Positions 41,297 to 49,856 are shown, counted from the stretch's first letter. The stretch: DNA of 64,000 bases from Chloroflexota bacterium (GCA_019873645.1 JAIOAX010000002.1:186001-250000); one strand, 5' to 3'. Program-made: numbers and translations. Notes: generated from the letters alone by a model not told the origin.

Positions 41297-43573
41297 ATGA
41301 CAGATTTTCACCCCCGTCCCAACCAACGCCAAGTGCTCGCCTACACCGGTGGGCGGATGGGCGTTGCGGCCGTGCCGGGCAGCGGCAAGACGTGGACGCT
41401 GTCGCTGCTGGCGGCCAGGCTCATCGCCGAAGGCAACCTGGGCGACGACCAGGAAGTATTGATCGTCACCCTGGTCAACTCGGCGGTGAGCAACTTCGCC
41501 GGGCGCGTGGCGCGCTTCGTGCAGGAGCGCGGATTGCTGCCGCACGTCGGCTATCGCGTGCGCACACTGCACGGCCTGGCGCATGACATCGTGCGCGAGC
41601 GGCCGGCGCTGGCGGGCCTCGCCGACGATTTCCAGATCATTGACGAACGCGCCGCGCAGGAAGTCTTGAATGACGCCGCGCTGACATGGCTGCGCCAGCA
41701 TCCCGACTCTCTGGATGCCGTCCTTGCCGCCGATGTGGACGAAACCCGCGCGGCATGGCTGCGGCGTGAGGCCTGGCCGGATTACGTCATCCGCCTGGCG
41801 ACCAGCTTCATCAAACAGGCCAAAGACCTGCAACTGACACCCGCCGAGTTGCGTTACCGGCTGGAGCGGTTCTCCGAGCCATTGCCGCTGTTGGAGATGG
41901 GGTGCGCGATTTACGCCGACTACCAGCGCGCGCTGGCCTATCGCGGAGCCGTGGACTTCGATGACCTCATCCGCCTGGCATTGCGCACGCTGGAGCTGGA
42001 CCCGGCGTTCCTGGCGCGCCTGCGCGAACGCTGGCCCTACATCCTTGAAGACGAAGCGCAAGATAGCAGCCGTCTGCAAGAGGAAATCCTCAAGCTGCTC
42101 GCCGGGCCGGAGGGCAACTGGGTGCGCGTGGGCGATCCCAATCAGGCGATTTACGAGACCTTCACCACCGCCAGCCCGGAATACCTGCGCAAGTTTATGA
42201 AACAGTCCGGCGTCCAGCCGCGAGATTTGCCTCACTCTGGACGTTCCATGCAAAGCATCATTAATTTGGCGAACTATCTCATCCGCTGGTGCAACGAAGC
42301 GCATCCGGTCCCGGAAATCCGCAACGCGCTGGATAGGCCCCATATCAGACCGACCCCGCCAGGCGATCCCCAGCCGAACCCGCCCGATATGCCGGAAAAC
42401 GTGCGCTTTGTGGCGCGCGGTCTGTCGCCACAGCAAGAGGTTGAGATGGTGGCGCAATCGCTGGCGCGCTGGCTGCCGGAGCATCAAGACGAAACGGTGG
42501 CGGTGCTTGTTCCGCGTAACGAACGGGGTTTTGAAGTGGTCAATGCGCTGAAGGCGCGCCGCATCCCGTGTATCGAGCTGCTGCGCAGCACCCGCGAGAC
42601 GCGGGAAGCAGCCGGGGCGTTGACGCACCTGTGCGCTTATCTCGCCGAGCCGGCATCGGCCCAAAAGCTGGCTACCGTTTACCGCGTGTGGCAGCGGCAG
42701 AGCCGCGACGAGCCGGAGGCCGAGGCGCGGGTGGCCGGGATCGCCAAACTGCTGCGGCAGATCGCGCATGTCGAGGATTACCTCTGGCCGCGCGCCGACC
42801 GCGACTGGCTGGCCGCGCAGGGTTTTGAGGAGACCGATCCGCTGTTGTATGAGCACCTGCTTGAGTTTCGCGCCCTGGTGCGCCGCTGGCAGGGAACGAC
42901 GACGTTGCCGATTGACCAGCTCATCCTCACGCTGGCGCAAGACCTGTTCACCACACCCACCGACCTCGCCATCGCTCACAAGCTCGCCGTGGTGTTGCGA
43001 CAGGCCGCCGACGTGCATCCCGAATGGCGGCTGCCCGAGCTGACCCAAGAGCTGGAGGTCATCGCCAGAAACAAGCGCAAGTTCCTCGGCTTCACCGACG
43101 AGGACACCGGCTTTGATCCCGACGCGCACAAGGGCAAGGTGGTCGTCTCGACAATCCACAAAGCCAAAGGGCTGGAATGGGACAAGGTGTACTTGCTGTC
43201 GGTCAACGACTACGACTTCCCCTCTGCGCTGCCGCAAGATAGCTTCATCTCGGAGGCGTGGTTTGTACGCGACCATCTCAACCTGGAGGCAGAGGCGCTG
43301 GCGCAGTTGAAGGCCATCAAGGACAACCCTGACCTGTTTATGTATGATGAAGGGACGCCGACCCTGAAGGCGCGTCAGGACTACGCCGCCGAACGGCTGC
43401 GGTTGCTGTATGTCGGCATTACCCGCGCGCGCAAGGCGCTCACCGTGACCTGGAACACCGGACGACGCGGTACCGCGCAGCCGGCCGTCCCCTTCATCGC
43501 ATTGCAGACGTGGTGGGAGACGAAGAATTCTGAAGCGCAGGCGAAAGTTTTATCAGCGGATTTAGCAGATTAA
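41297..43573 (+). CDS. UvrD/Rep family ATP-dependent DNA helicase
   Basis: A 758-residue protein. All SF1A motifs are visible: PNQRQVLAY Q motif, VAAVPGSGKTWTLSLL, LEDEAQDSSRLQEEIL (motif II), VGDPNQAIYETF (III), VVVSTIHKAKGLEWDKVYLL (V) and RLLYVGITRARKAL (VI). It begins one base after the upstream helicase-like gene, a strong sign of coupled translation. No C-terminal nuclease domain follows motif VI. The protein ends NSEAQAKVLSADLAD, where SADLAD and stop come from repeat family A. Confidence 0.9.
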   Translation: MTDFHPRPNQRQVLAYTGGRMGVAAVPGSGKTWTLSLLAARLIAEGNLGDDQEVLIVTLVNSAVSNFAGRVARFVQERGLLPHVGYRVRTLHGLAHDIVRERPALAGLADDFQIIDERAAQEVLNDAALTWLRQHPDSLDAVLAADVDETRAAWLRREAWPDYVIRLATSFIKQAKDLQLTPAELRYRLERFSEPLPLLEMGCAIYADYQRALAYRGAVDFDDLIRLALRTLELDPAFLARLRERWPYILEDEAQDSSRLQEEILKLLAGPEGNWVRVGDPNQAIYETFTTASPEYLRKFMKQSGVQPRDLPHSGRSMQSIINLANYLIRWCNEAHPVPEIRNALDRPHIRPTPPGDPQPNPPDMPENVRFVARGLSPQQEVEMVAQSLARWLPEHQDETVAVLVPRNERGFEVVNALKARRIPCIELLRSTRETREAAGALTHLCAYLAEPASAQKLATVYRVWQRQSRDEPEAEARVAGIAKLLRQIAHVEDYLWPRADRDWLAAQGFEETDPLLYEHLLEFRALVRRWQGTTTLPIDQLILTLAQDLFTTPTDLAIAHKLAVVLRQAADVHPEWRLPELTQELEVIARNKRKFLGFTDEDTGFDPDAHKGKVVVSTIHKAKGLEWDKVYLLSVNDYDFPSALPQDSFISEAWFVRDHLNLEAEALAQLKAIKDNPDLFMYDEGTPTLKARQDYAAERLRLLYVGITRARKALTVTWNTGRRGTAQPAVPFIALQTWWETKNSEAQAKVLSADLAD

Positions 43574-43616
43574 GCAGATTTATTTCTTTTAATTCGTGGG
43601 GATTCGTGTAGATTCG
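43551..43616. repeat. families A and B in series
   Basis: ATCAGCGGATTTAGCAGATT followed by AAGCAGATTT, then ATTCGTGGGGATTCGTGTAG. The first part gives the helicase stop codon. Confidence 0.85.
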
Positions 43617-43651
43617 GCAGTTTACTTCGGCGTTTTGTGGGTCTGGTGGGT

Positions 43652-44158
43652 TTACATCTGTGGCGCAGGCGTCGCAGGCACGGCCACTTCCCGGTCTAAC
43701 ACAGGTTCCACGACGTGCGTGCCCTGGGTGGCGCCGCAATAGGGACACAGGTTCCAGTCCAGTTGCAGGATTTTATCGCAGACGATGCAAGCTTTTTGCA
43801 ACTGCGTATGGCAGTAGGGGCAGTAAAGGAAGTCGCTGCGAATTTTGCCGCCGCATGAAGGGCAGGCTTCAGATTCTTCGATGGCCTGCAGGAGCGCCTC
43901 CTGCTCCAGCGCGTGTTCGTAAGCCTCGGTCAGCGTCTCGCGGGGGCGGATCAGAAAGTAGAGGATCAATCCCGGGATGGTTAAAATTGCCACCATCAGG
44001 GTCGCCAGTAATTGCGCGATGACATCGCGGGTGCGCGAGCGAATGTCGCGGAAGGTCCACAGCACCATCCCCAGCCATACGCTAGTCACAAACACTGCTA
44101 CGATCAGCGTGAGAATCGTCACCACCTGCGGCAGCAGTTTCAACAGGTCATCAATCAT
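43652..44158 (-). CDS. membrane protein with double zinc ribbon
   Basis: A 168-residue protein. Two hydrophobic helices (about residues 10-35 and 45-70) are followed by a linker and four CxxC pairs: CPSCGG, CPYCHT, CIVCDK and CPYCGA, which form two zinc ribbons on the cytosolic side. The C-terminus is Pro/Ala-rich. The role is unknown; similar proteins are thought to tether zinc-ribbon domains to the membrane. Confidence 0.85.
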   Translation of the reverse strand: MIDDLLKLLPQVVTILTLIVAVFVTSVWLGMVLWTFRDIRSRTRDVIAQLLATLMVAILTIPGLILYFLIRPRETLTEAYEHALEQEALLQAIEESEACPSCGGKIRSDFLYCPYCHTQLQKACIVCDKILQLDWNLCPYCGATQGTHVVEPVLDREVAVPATPAPQM

Positions 44159-44384
44159 CTTGGTCTCCTCGAAATAATCAGGTCGCTGTCAGTCCCGTTG
44201 TTGCGTCGGCAACAACGATTTCCTATTCTACCGCAAAAAACGCTGTGTGCAACAGCCTCCCAAATCCGGGTGCATTTCAACCTGGGGAAAAAGTTCAGAT
44301 CTATGTCTATTTGTATTACTTTCTGGATCCATGTAAAATCAAAGTACGTGGACCTGGGTATACTACTTTGAGGAGAGATGCGCG
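44159..44384. other. intergenic region with hairpin and family L fragment
   Basis: CGTTGTTGC (44196-44204) pairs with GCAACAACG (44209-44217). At 44265-44290 GGGTGCATTTCAACCTGGGG is the reverse of the family L end found at 4385 and 36135. No gene is seen, and the radC promoter should lie at its right end. Confidence 0.6.
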
Positions 44385-45080
44385 ATGACCTATTTCACCG
44401 TTAAGGAAATGCCCGAAGACGAACGTCCCCGCGAGCGGATGGAACGGGTGGGGCCGCAGGCGCTTTCTACCGCCGAGTTACTGGCGCTCATCCTGCGCAC
44501 TGGCGTCAAGGATGAGAATGTGCTCACGATGGCTACACGGTTGTTGATGCAGTACAACGGCTTGGCGGGGCTGGCGCGCGCCGAATTTGTGCAACTCGCT
44601 GCTGAACGTGGGATGGGACGTGCCAAAACGGCGCAGGTGCTTGCGGCGTTGGAACTGGGGAGACGACTAATGGCTGAAAGCCCCGAGGAGCGTTTCCAGA
44701 TTCGCGCGCCTCAGGATGCCGCCAATCTGGTTATGCCGCTGTTGGGGCACAAAGAGCAAGAACACTTTATGGTGCTCTACCTGGACACGCGCAATCGAGT
44801 GCTCGATCAGGAAATCCTGTACAAGGGGAGTCTTAATACGTCGCTGGTGCGCGTCGCTGAAGTGTTTCGTGGTGCGGTGCGGCGCAATTGCGCGGGAGTC
44901 GTCATCGCCCACAATCATCCTTCCGGTGATCCGACCCCTTCCGCAGAAGACATTATATTGACGCGCCGACTGGTGGAAGCGGGCAAGCTGTTGGAGGTAG
45001 AAGTTTTGGACCATGTGGTGATCGGGCATAACCGCTTCGTAAGTCTACGGGAACGCGCGCTCGGATTCGAGAACGCCTGA
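44385..45080 (+). CDS. radC: RadC family protein (JAB/MPN domain)
   Basis: A 231-residue protein. The N-terminal UPF0758 helix-hairpin region MPEDERPRERMERVGPQALS is followed by the MPN core: LYLDTRNRVLDQEILYKGS and the metal motif AHNHPSGDPTPSAED. GAGGAGAG precedes ATG 44385. The family was named for DNA repair, but its role is unproven. Its last 36 bases overlap the convergent kinase gene. Confidence 0.93.
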   Translation: MTYFTVKEMPEDERPRERMERVGPQALSTAELLALILRTGVKDENVLTMATRLLMQYNGLAGLARAEFVQLAAERGMGRAKTAQVLAALELGRRLMAESPEERFQIRAPQDAANLVMPLLGHKEQEHFMVLYLDTRNRVLDQEILYKGSLNTSLVRVAEVFRGAVRRNCAGVVIAHNHPSGDPTPSAEDIILTRRLVEAGKLLEVEVLDHVVIGHNRFVSLRERALGFENA

Positions 45081-46226
45081 GACTCCCGGCGGGATCAACG
45101 GATAGGTAACGCTAAAGGTTGTCCCCATCCCTTCCTGGGATTGAAAATCTACTTTGCCGTGGAGATAGTGCTCGGTAAGCAGTTTGACGCTGTAGGTGCC
45201 GATGCCGCGCCCTGCACCTTTGGTGGAGAACGAACGCTGAAACATCTGCGCCTGTACTGCTGCCGTCATCACGGCAGAATTGTGGACCGTGAATTGTACC
45301 GCATCCCCCACAGGCGCACAGTGTAATGTCACCACTTCATCGGGCTGCGAGGCTTCCAGTGCATTTTTGATCAGGTTCCCCAAAACGCGGGTCAACAGTC
45401 GCGGGTCGCTGTAGAAGACAATCTCCTTAACAGGTGGCGTGACCTGGATATGTTTCTGCCGCGCAATGCTATGCGTGGCATAGCTGCGCGCCAGGTTACA
45501 TAGAAGAGCATAAGCTGTTACAGGTTCAAAATTGACCGGCAAGTCACCCTGCTCCGCAGCGTTTAATTCACGCTGTATGCGAATCTCCTCAATAAGCTCC
45601 TGGACTGCACTTGACAAGATGCTTTGCAATTGAGCTACTCTTTCAGGCTCGGTGACCACCGGCAACAACTCCGCCGAGCCTCGGATAAGGCCGGCCGTAT
45701 TCAAGATATCATGAAAAAACGTGCGCTCCAATATGGCGCGGCGTTTCTCATCCTCGATGTCCATCACGGCAAAGATGACCAGAGTCTCGCCGTTGAAATC
45801 TATCGGCGTGGTCCACACCCGTAGATCCAGGGCTTTGCCGTTATCTTGAATGATGCGACATTCTTCGACATCCACTTTCCCCTGTTGCGCCCGTAGAATG
45901 GCACGTACTGCGCCACAATAGCGGCAAAAACGGGTGGTGCCGCAGCCGCCGGGGGTCTCGAAGGCATGGATGCAATTCAGCAGTTCCCCTGGACGTTGTC
46001 CCAAGACCTGTTCAAAATCCCGCAGTTGCAAGTGCTCCAAAAGGCGGTCGTTGGCCAACACGATTTGCCGTTGGTAGTTAAGAACCAGGACGATGTTGGG
46101 AATGGCGCGCAGCAAATCTCGCACCAGCGGCGTCACCAGCAGTTGCTCAAAATGCCCGGCAACTTCTTCCTGTGAAGCGCGTTCGGCCGGCGCAAACTCA
46201 GTTTCCAATAACCCACTATCCTCCAT
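45045..46226 (-). CDS. PAS-domain sensor histidine kinase with four-Cys motif
   Basis: About 393 residues from ATG 46226. The PAS domain (IPNIVLVLNYQRQIVLANDRLLE) carries the motif NCIHAFETPGGCGTTRFCRYC, four cysteines that could bind a metal. The phosphoacceptor helix is FFHDILNTAGLIRG, and the ATPase has NLIKNALEAS and GRGIGTYSVKLL. A frame extends to 46283, but MENREWKIENGEQGMEN is a translated repeat. No response regulator is nearby. It likely senses redox state or metal in the cytosol and is probably co-transcribed with the TPR gene. Confidence 0.85.
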   Translation of the reverse strand: MEDSGLLETEFAPAERASQEEVAGHFEQLLVTPLVRDLLRAIPNIVLVLNYQRQIVLANDRLLEHLQLRDFEQVLGQRPGELLNCIHAFETPGGCGTTRFCRYCGAVRAILRAQQGKVDVEECRIIQDNGKALDLRVWTTPIDFNGETLVIFAVMDIEDEKRRAILERTFFHDILNTAGLIRGSAELLPVVTEPERVAQLQSILSSAVQELIEEIRIQRELNAAEQGDLPVNFEPVTAYALLCNLARSYATHSIARQKHIQVTPPVKEIVFYSDPRLLTRVLGNLIKNALEASQPDEVVTLHCAPVGDAVQFTVHNSAVMTAAVQAQMFQRSFSTKGAGRGIGTYSVKLLTEHYLHGKVDFQSQEGMGTTFSVTYPLIPPGVSGVLESERAFP

Positions 46227-46235
46227 CCTCATATT

Positions 46236-46322
46236 CTCCATCCCCTGTTCTCCATTCTCTATTTTCCATTCTCTATTTTCCATTCTCTATTTTCCATTCT
46301 CTATTTTTCCATCCCCTGTTTT
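46236..46322. repeat. TTTCCATTCTCTA tandem repeat (family G)
   Basis: At least four units of ATTTTCCATTCTCT with CATCCCCTGTT at both ends. It encodes the last residues of the TPR protein (GDGKIENGK) and, in the kinase frame, a possible N-terminal extension. Confidence 0.9.
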
Positions 46323-46913
46323 CGAGGGATGTGCTTGTAATGCACGCCGGGCAGCCTGTGCATAGATAGAATGAGGAAGCATATCTATGGCTTCGTTGAA
46401 ACGGCGGATTGCTTCGGCTTCGCGGTGGGTACGGCGCGCTGCCAGCCCCAGGTTATAGTATCCGGCCGCCAGGTAGTGCGCGCCGATTTTGAGTTCTGCG
46501 TCGGCCAGAGCTTCGTTAAGCGTAGCATAAGCCGTCTCCGGTTCGGCGGCGCGCAGTTCGGCGACGCCCCGGTTGATGAGCACGATCTGCCGGCTCACCG
46601 GATCGGGCCACAAGCGCAACGCCAGCCGGTATGTGGCCATAGCGCGCGGAAACTGCTTGCGGGCAAGGAAAGCATTGGCTAAATCCGTCATCAAACGCAC
46701 GCGCATGGTGATCAGGTACAGCACAATCAGAAACAGCAACGGGGGGAAACGTGGATAGGCGAACGTCAGCGCGACGCCAACGCCGGTGACACAGAGGCTT
46801 TCGATGGCAAAGCGCGTAGAAAGTCCCTGGCGGCGCAGCAGCGAAAGTCCGCCGAATCCCAGGATGTAGAGCAGGCCGATGGAGAGGCTTAAAAACGCCG
46901 GATGATCGAGCAT
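46287..46913 (-). CDS. TPR protein with membrane N-terminus
   Basis: A 208-residue protein. Three hydrophobic stretches in the first 75 residues are followed by three to four TPR-like helices (FPRAMATYRLALRLWP, AYATLNEALADAEL, YYNLGLAARRTHREAEAIRRFNEAI). The final GDGKIENGK is translated from repeat family G. It lies between the ArsA pair and the kinase on the same strand. Function unknown; probably a protein-interaction module at the membrane. Confidence 0.75.
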   Translation of the reverse strand: MLDHPAFLSLSIGLLYILGFGGLSLLRRQGLSTRFAIESLCVTGVGVALTFAYPRFPPLLFLIVLYLITMRVRLMTDLANAFLARKQFPRAMATYRLALRLWPDPVSRQIVLINRGVAELRAAEPETAYATLNEALADAELKIGAHYLAAGYYNLGLAARRTHREAEAIRRFNEAIDMLPHSIYAQAARRALQAHPSKTGDGKIENGK

Positions 46914-46922
46914 GGTTTTTCT

Positions 46923-47044
46923 CTGGGATTGGGGATTAGGGATTGGGGATTGGGGATTAGGATTTGGGAATTAGGTGACAGCTCAACGCCCTATTCCTTA
47001 CTCCCTACTCCCCATTCCCTACTTCTTAATCCCTATTCCCTTCT
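46923..47044. repeat. GGGGATTGGGGATTAGG array and reverse array (family F)
   Basis: Plus-strand units GGGATTGGGGATTAGG (46923-46973) are followed by reversed units CCTACTCCCCATTCCCTAC (46986-47044). The halves are partly complementary. The block separates the ArsA2 gene from the TPR gene. Confidence 0.88.
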
Positions 47045-47051
47045 CTTATCC

Positions 47052-48023
47052 TCAAGCAAACAGATGCGCCGCAGTGCGTTTGAGCATTTCCACGCCGCGC
47101 ACCTCGGTCTCGAAGAGCGGCACGAACGCCCGCAAATCGGGAAAGCTGGCGCGAATGTCTTGCATGTAATGCTCCTGCATGGCGATGCGGTTGCGCACGA
47201 AGTCCGGTGTGGCGGCGGTGACATCGGCTTTATCAATGAGCATGTTCACGATCACCCCGCCGACGGGGATGCCGAAGTCGTGGAACCAGCCGATGAAGCG
47301 CTTGATGACCGCGATGGGCAACGCCTCCGGCAGGGTGACGAAGAAGAAAGCCGTCTTCTCGGCGTCGGTGAGCAAGCCCTTCGTGCGTTCCATCCGCGAA
47401 CGCAGATTGAGGAGATACTCCATCAAAGGATCCTTTTCTTTCTTACGGCTGTAGGAGAGCAGTTCACGCAGCGACTTGGCTTCCTCGCGGCTCTGCACCA
47501 TCTTGTTGACCCACATACTGTAAACGCTCGACATGCCCAACAGGCGGCGCGTGTTTGCCGTCGGCGCGGTGTCGAAAACGTAAACGTCATATTTGTCCTC
47601 GAACATCAGGTCAATCATGTTCTCGAACATCGCCGATTCCTCGAAGGCCGGGTTCATCGTCGCCGACTCGACGAACTCATCGGCGCGCGTCTTGATGTCG
47701 GCATATTTGAGGAACCATTGAATTTTCTGCGTCAATTCGACTTTGGAGCGTTCGATGGTGTCTTTGGTGTCAATCTCGTAGGCGTAGAGGTTAGGGACGC
47801 CGTTGACCGGCGTGGGCGCGCCGAAGACATTCTGATCGAGCAGACTGCTCAGCGAGTGCACCGGGTTGGTCGAGGCCAACAGTGTGCGGTGACCTTGTTG
47901 CGCCAGCCACAGGGCGGCTGTGCCGGCCATCACCGTTTTGCCGACGCCGCCCTTGCCGCCGAAGAAGATATACTTCATGCGGGAATGTTGTGCGAAAAAT
48001 GCCGGCATGGATGCTGCACTCAT
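47052..48023 (-). CDS. ArsA/GET3-family ATPase 2
   Basis: A 323-residue protein. Deviant Walker A FGGKGGVGKTVMAG at residues 22-34, and a switch II region VFDTAPTANTRRLLG close to the ArsA form DTAPTGHT. FFFVTLPEALPIAVI and GGVIVNML fit the A-loop end. No CxxC zinc pair or arsenite Cys triad is present, so arsenite efflux is unlikely. It overlaps the preceding ATPase gene by ATGA and probably forms a heterodimer with it. Family members move membrane proteins or metals; the cargo is unknown. Confidence 0.9.
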   Translation of the reverse strand: MSAASMPAFFAQHSRMKYIFFGGKGGVGKTVMAGTAALWLAQQGHRTLLASTNPVHSLSSLLDQNVFGAPTPVNGVPNLYAYEIDTKDTIERSKVELTQKIQWFLKYADIKTRADEFVESATMNPAFEESAMFENMIDLMFEDKYDVYVFDTAPTANTRRLLGMSSVYSMWVNKMVQSREEAKSLRELLSYSRKKEKDPLMEYLLNLRSRMERTKGLLTDAEKTAFFFVTLPEALPIAVIKRFIGWFHDFGIPVGGVIVNMLIDKADVTAATPDFVRNRIAMQEHYMQDIRASFPDLRAFVPLFETEVRGVEMLKRTAAHLFA

Positions 48024-49000
48024 GCTTCACCTCCGAACAACGCTTCTGCAACGCGGCCAATCATCTCCAGGCCGGTGATGTCGCGCTCGAACTCCGGCAC
48101 CCGCGCCACCACATCCGCACCGAAGATTTCGTCAATCTGTTTGAGGTACTTGTTCTGCATCTCAATGCGGTTTTGCAGGTAGGCGGGGATGTTTTGCTGT
48201 GCCAGTTCCGGCGGGATAACGCGATTGACGATGTACCCCGAAATGGGCACCTGATACTTGGCGAACAGCGTGGCGGCCTTTTGGGTGTCGAGGATAATCA
48301 TCTCTTCCGGCGTGACGACGAAGAAGAAGGCCGTCTTCTCACGGTCGGTGAGGATGCCTGATGAGGTGTTGATGCGTTTCTTGATGTCCTGGAGTTCGGC
48401 AAGGATTTGATCCTCTTCGGTTTGCTTCTTACGTTCGAGGATGGCGGCGACTTGCGCGTATTCCTGCATTTCCGCACGCAACGCGGTGATCTTATCAATC
48501 CATTCATCGTAGACGCTTGCCATGCTTAAGTAATAGAGCGCATGGCCCAACGGCACCAGATCATAGATGTAATAGTCGTACTCACCGCCGACAACGATAT
48601 CCACCACCGCGTCGAAGATGGCGCTCTCTTCCATTGCCGGTTCGGCAGCGGTCGCCTGGATGTAGTCTTCGATCTCCTTCGGCACCTCATCCAGGCCGTA
48701 CATATCGAGGATTTTCTGCCGGATTTGATTCTGGTATTCGCGGATGCGCTGGTCGGCGTCAATCTCCTGCGCAAAAAGATTAGGGGCAATTTCTACCGCC
48801 CCCTTGCCGAAGATGTCGCGCTCGAAGATGTCCGAGAGCGAGGCTTGCGGGTCTACGGAGAAGACCAGCACCTTGTACCCCTGTTTTGCCAGCCAGTAGG
48901 CTGTTGCTGCGGAAAAGGTGGTCTTGCCCAGCCCGCCTTTGCCGCCGAATTCGATGTAACGTCGGTTAGGGTGTTCGCGGAAAACTTGTGCAAGTGACAT
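48020..49000 (-). CDS. ArsA/GET3-family ATPase 1 (divergent switch II)
   Basis: A 326-residue protein. Walker A EFGGKGGLGKTTFSAATAYWL at residues 18-38. The switch II DTAP sequence has become YDLVPLGHALYYLSMAS, losing the Thr-Ala seen in its partner. A central coiled-coil-like segment (LERKKQTEEDQILAELQDIKK) is long and charged, and FFFVVTPEEMIILD matches the partner. About 25-30% of residues are shared by eye with ATPase 2. The two may form an asymmetric dimer in which one site is impaired. Confidence 0.88.
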   Translation of the reverse strand: MSLAQVFREHPNRRYIEFGGKGGLGKTTFSAATAYWLAKQGYKVLVFSVDPQASLSDIFERDIFGKGAVEIAPNLFAQEIDADQRIREYQNQIRQKILDMYGLDEVPKEIEDYIQATAAEPAMEESAIFDAVVDIVVGGEYDYYIYDLVPLGHALYYLSMASVYDEWIDKITALRAEMQEYAQVAAILERKKQTEEDQILAELQDIKKRINTSSGILTDREKTAFFFVVTPEEMIILDTQKAATLFAKYQVPISGYIVNRVIPPELAQQNIPAYLQNRIEMQNKYLKQIDEIFGADVVARVPEFERDITGLEMIGRVAEALFGGEA

Positions 49001-49014
49001 GGTGTCTCCTTGAA

Positions 49015-49070
49015 AGGAACGTTAAAACCGTGGGAACGTTAGAACGTTGAAGTATGGGAACGTTTAACTT
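49015..49070. repeat. GAACGTTAGAACGTTGAAG repeat (family N)
   Basis: Four spaced AACGTT units (GGAACGTTAAAACCGTGGGAACGTT and on) between the small membrane gene and ATPase 1, ending in the stop of the small gene. A related trace, AACGTTTGAACGTGTG, is at 49788-49803. Confidence 0.75.
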
Positions 49071-49350
49071 ACGCCAACGCGTCGGTCAGGTCACGTTCAC
49101 GCAACATGCGCCGCTTCCATGTGGAAATTTGCGGCACGACATAGGGCAATAAGCGCAGTGAATAATAAGGCGGCAGGATGGGAATGCCGAGCAAGTCACC
49201 CATGGTGATGAGGATGAACAGATGCTCCATACTGCCGCGGGTCTTGAGGGCAAAGCGGGTCATGTCGTGACCAGCCATCCCGTACAGGAACTCTTTGATC
49301 GAGCGGCCGATTTGCTTCAGTTTGCTTTCGCGTGGTTCTTCTTCTGGCAT
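49069..49350 (-). CDS. small membrane protein B of the ArsA block
   Basis: A 93-residue protein, GGAGG before ATG 49350. A basic helical N-terminus (LKQIGRSIKEFLYGMAGHDMTRFALKT) is followed by a hydrophobic core LFILITMGDLLGIPILPPYY, then SLRLLPYVVPQISTWKRR and LRERDLTDALA. It is a clear paralogue of the next gene upstream. The arrangement, one or two short helices with basic ends, suggests a membrane anchor or client recruited by the ArsA-type ATPases. Confidence 0.8.
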   Translation of the reverse strand: MPEEEPRESKLKQIGRSIKEFLYGMAGHDMTRFALKTRGSMEHLFILITMGDLLGIPILPPYYSLRLLPYVVPQISTWKRRMLRERDLTDALA

Positions 49351-49375
49351 TGTATTTCCTCCACAAACAAGGTGG

Positions 49376-49475
49376 TCAGCAGATTTAGCAGATTGAAATA
49401 TGCGCATCTGCTTGCTCGGGCCGGTCTCCGACCGCGCCCGCCAACAGTGTCCATTCGTGCAGATTCGTGGTTCAA
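49376..49475. repeat. composite of families A, L and B
   Basis: CAGCAGATTTAGCAGATTGA (A, 49379-49398), GGGCCGGTCTCCGACCGCGCC (L, from 49419) and CATTCGTGCAGATTCGTGG (B, from 49453) lie in a row between the two small membrane protein genes. Confidence 0.8.
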
Positions 49476-49768
49476 TCAATCCCTTCGATGAATTCTGCCA
49501 GGTCAGTCCAGTCGCGCTCGCGGAGCAGACTGCGCCGCCAGCGGTTGATCGCCGGGACAATATAAGGCAGCAGGCGCAGAGTGTAATAGGGCGGCAGAAT
49601 GGGCAATCCCACCAGGTCCCCAAAACTGATCAGCAAAAACAGGCTTTCGATGGCGGCACGCTCGCGCCGGGCGCTCTGGGCCCACTCGTAGGTGGTCATG
49701 CCGTAGAATACTTCGCGCGCCGCGCATGCGACTTGTCGCAGTCTGTTCCCGATGCTGCCCGGTTTCAC
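49472..49768 (-). CDS. small membrane protein A of the ArsA block
   Basis: A 98-residue protein, GTG start. It shares with protein B the pattern REVFYGM, LISFGDLVGLPILPPYYTL, RLLPYIVPAINRWRRS and LRERDWTDL. The conserved GDL.G.PILPPYY core with its Pro-Pro turn is the most distinctive part. It lies first in the block, 88 bases after cstA. The stop TGA is followed at once by ACCACGAATCTGCACGAA (family B). Confidence 0.8.
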   Translation of the reverse strand: MKPGSIGNRLRQVACAAREVFYGMTTYEWAQSARRERAAIESLFLLISFGDLVGLPILPPYYTLRLLPYIVPAINRWRRSLLRERDWTDLAEFIEGID

Positions 49769-49856
49769 GCTGCGCCTGCTTGTTATAACGTTTGAACGTG
49801 TGAAAGTTGAGGAGGAAGGGGGGCCAATCTACCTTTCCTCAACAACTATAGAGTTG

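Noticed and set aside
41138..43276. 712-residue minus-strand frame opposite the UvrD-like helicase
   Set aside because: The plus-strand frame has every helicase motif; the opposite frame has none and is a codon-bias shadow.
46227..46283. Kinase N-terminus MENREWKIENGEQGMEN as a real domain
   Set aside because: It is the TTTCCATTCTCTA repeat read in the minus-strand frame; the same DNA gives the TPR protein its tail.
47052..49000. Arsenite efflux pump for the ArsA pair
   Set aside because: Neither ATPase has the arsenite-binding Cys triad, and no arsB, arsR or arsD gene is nearby.
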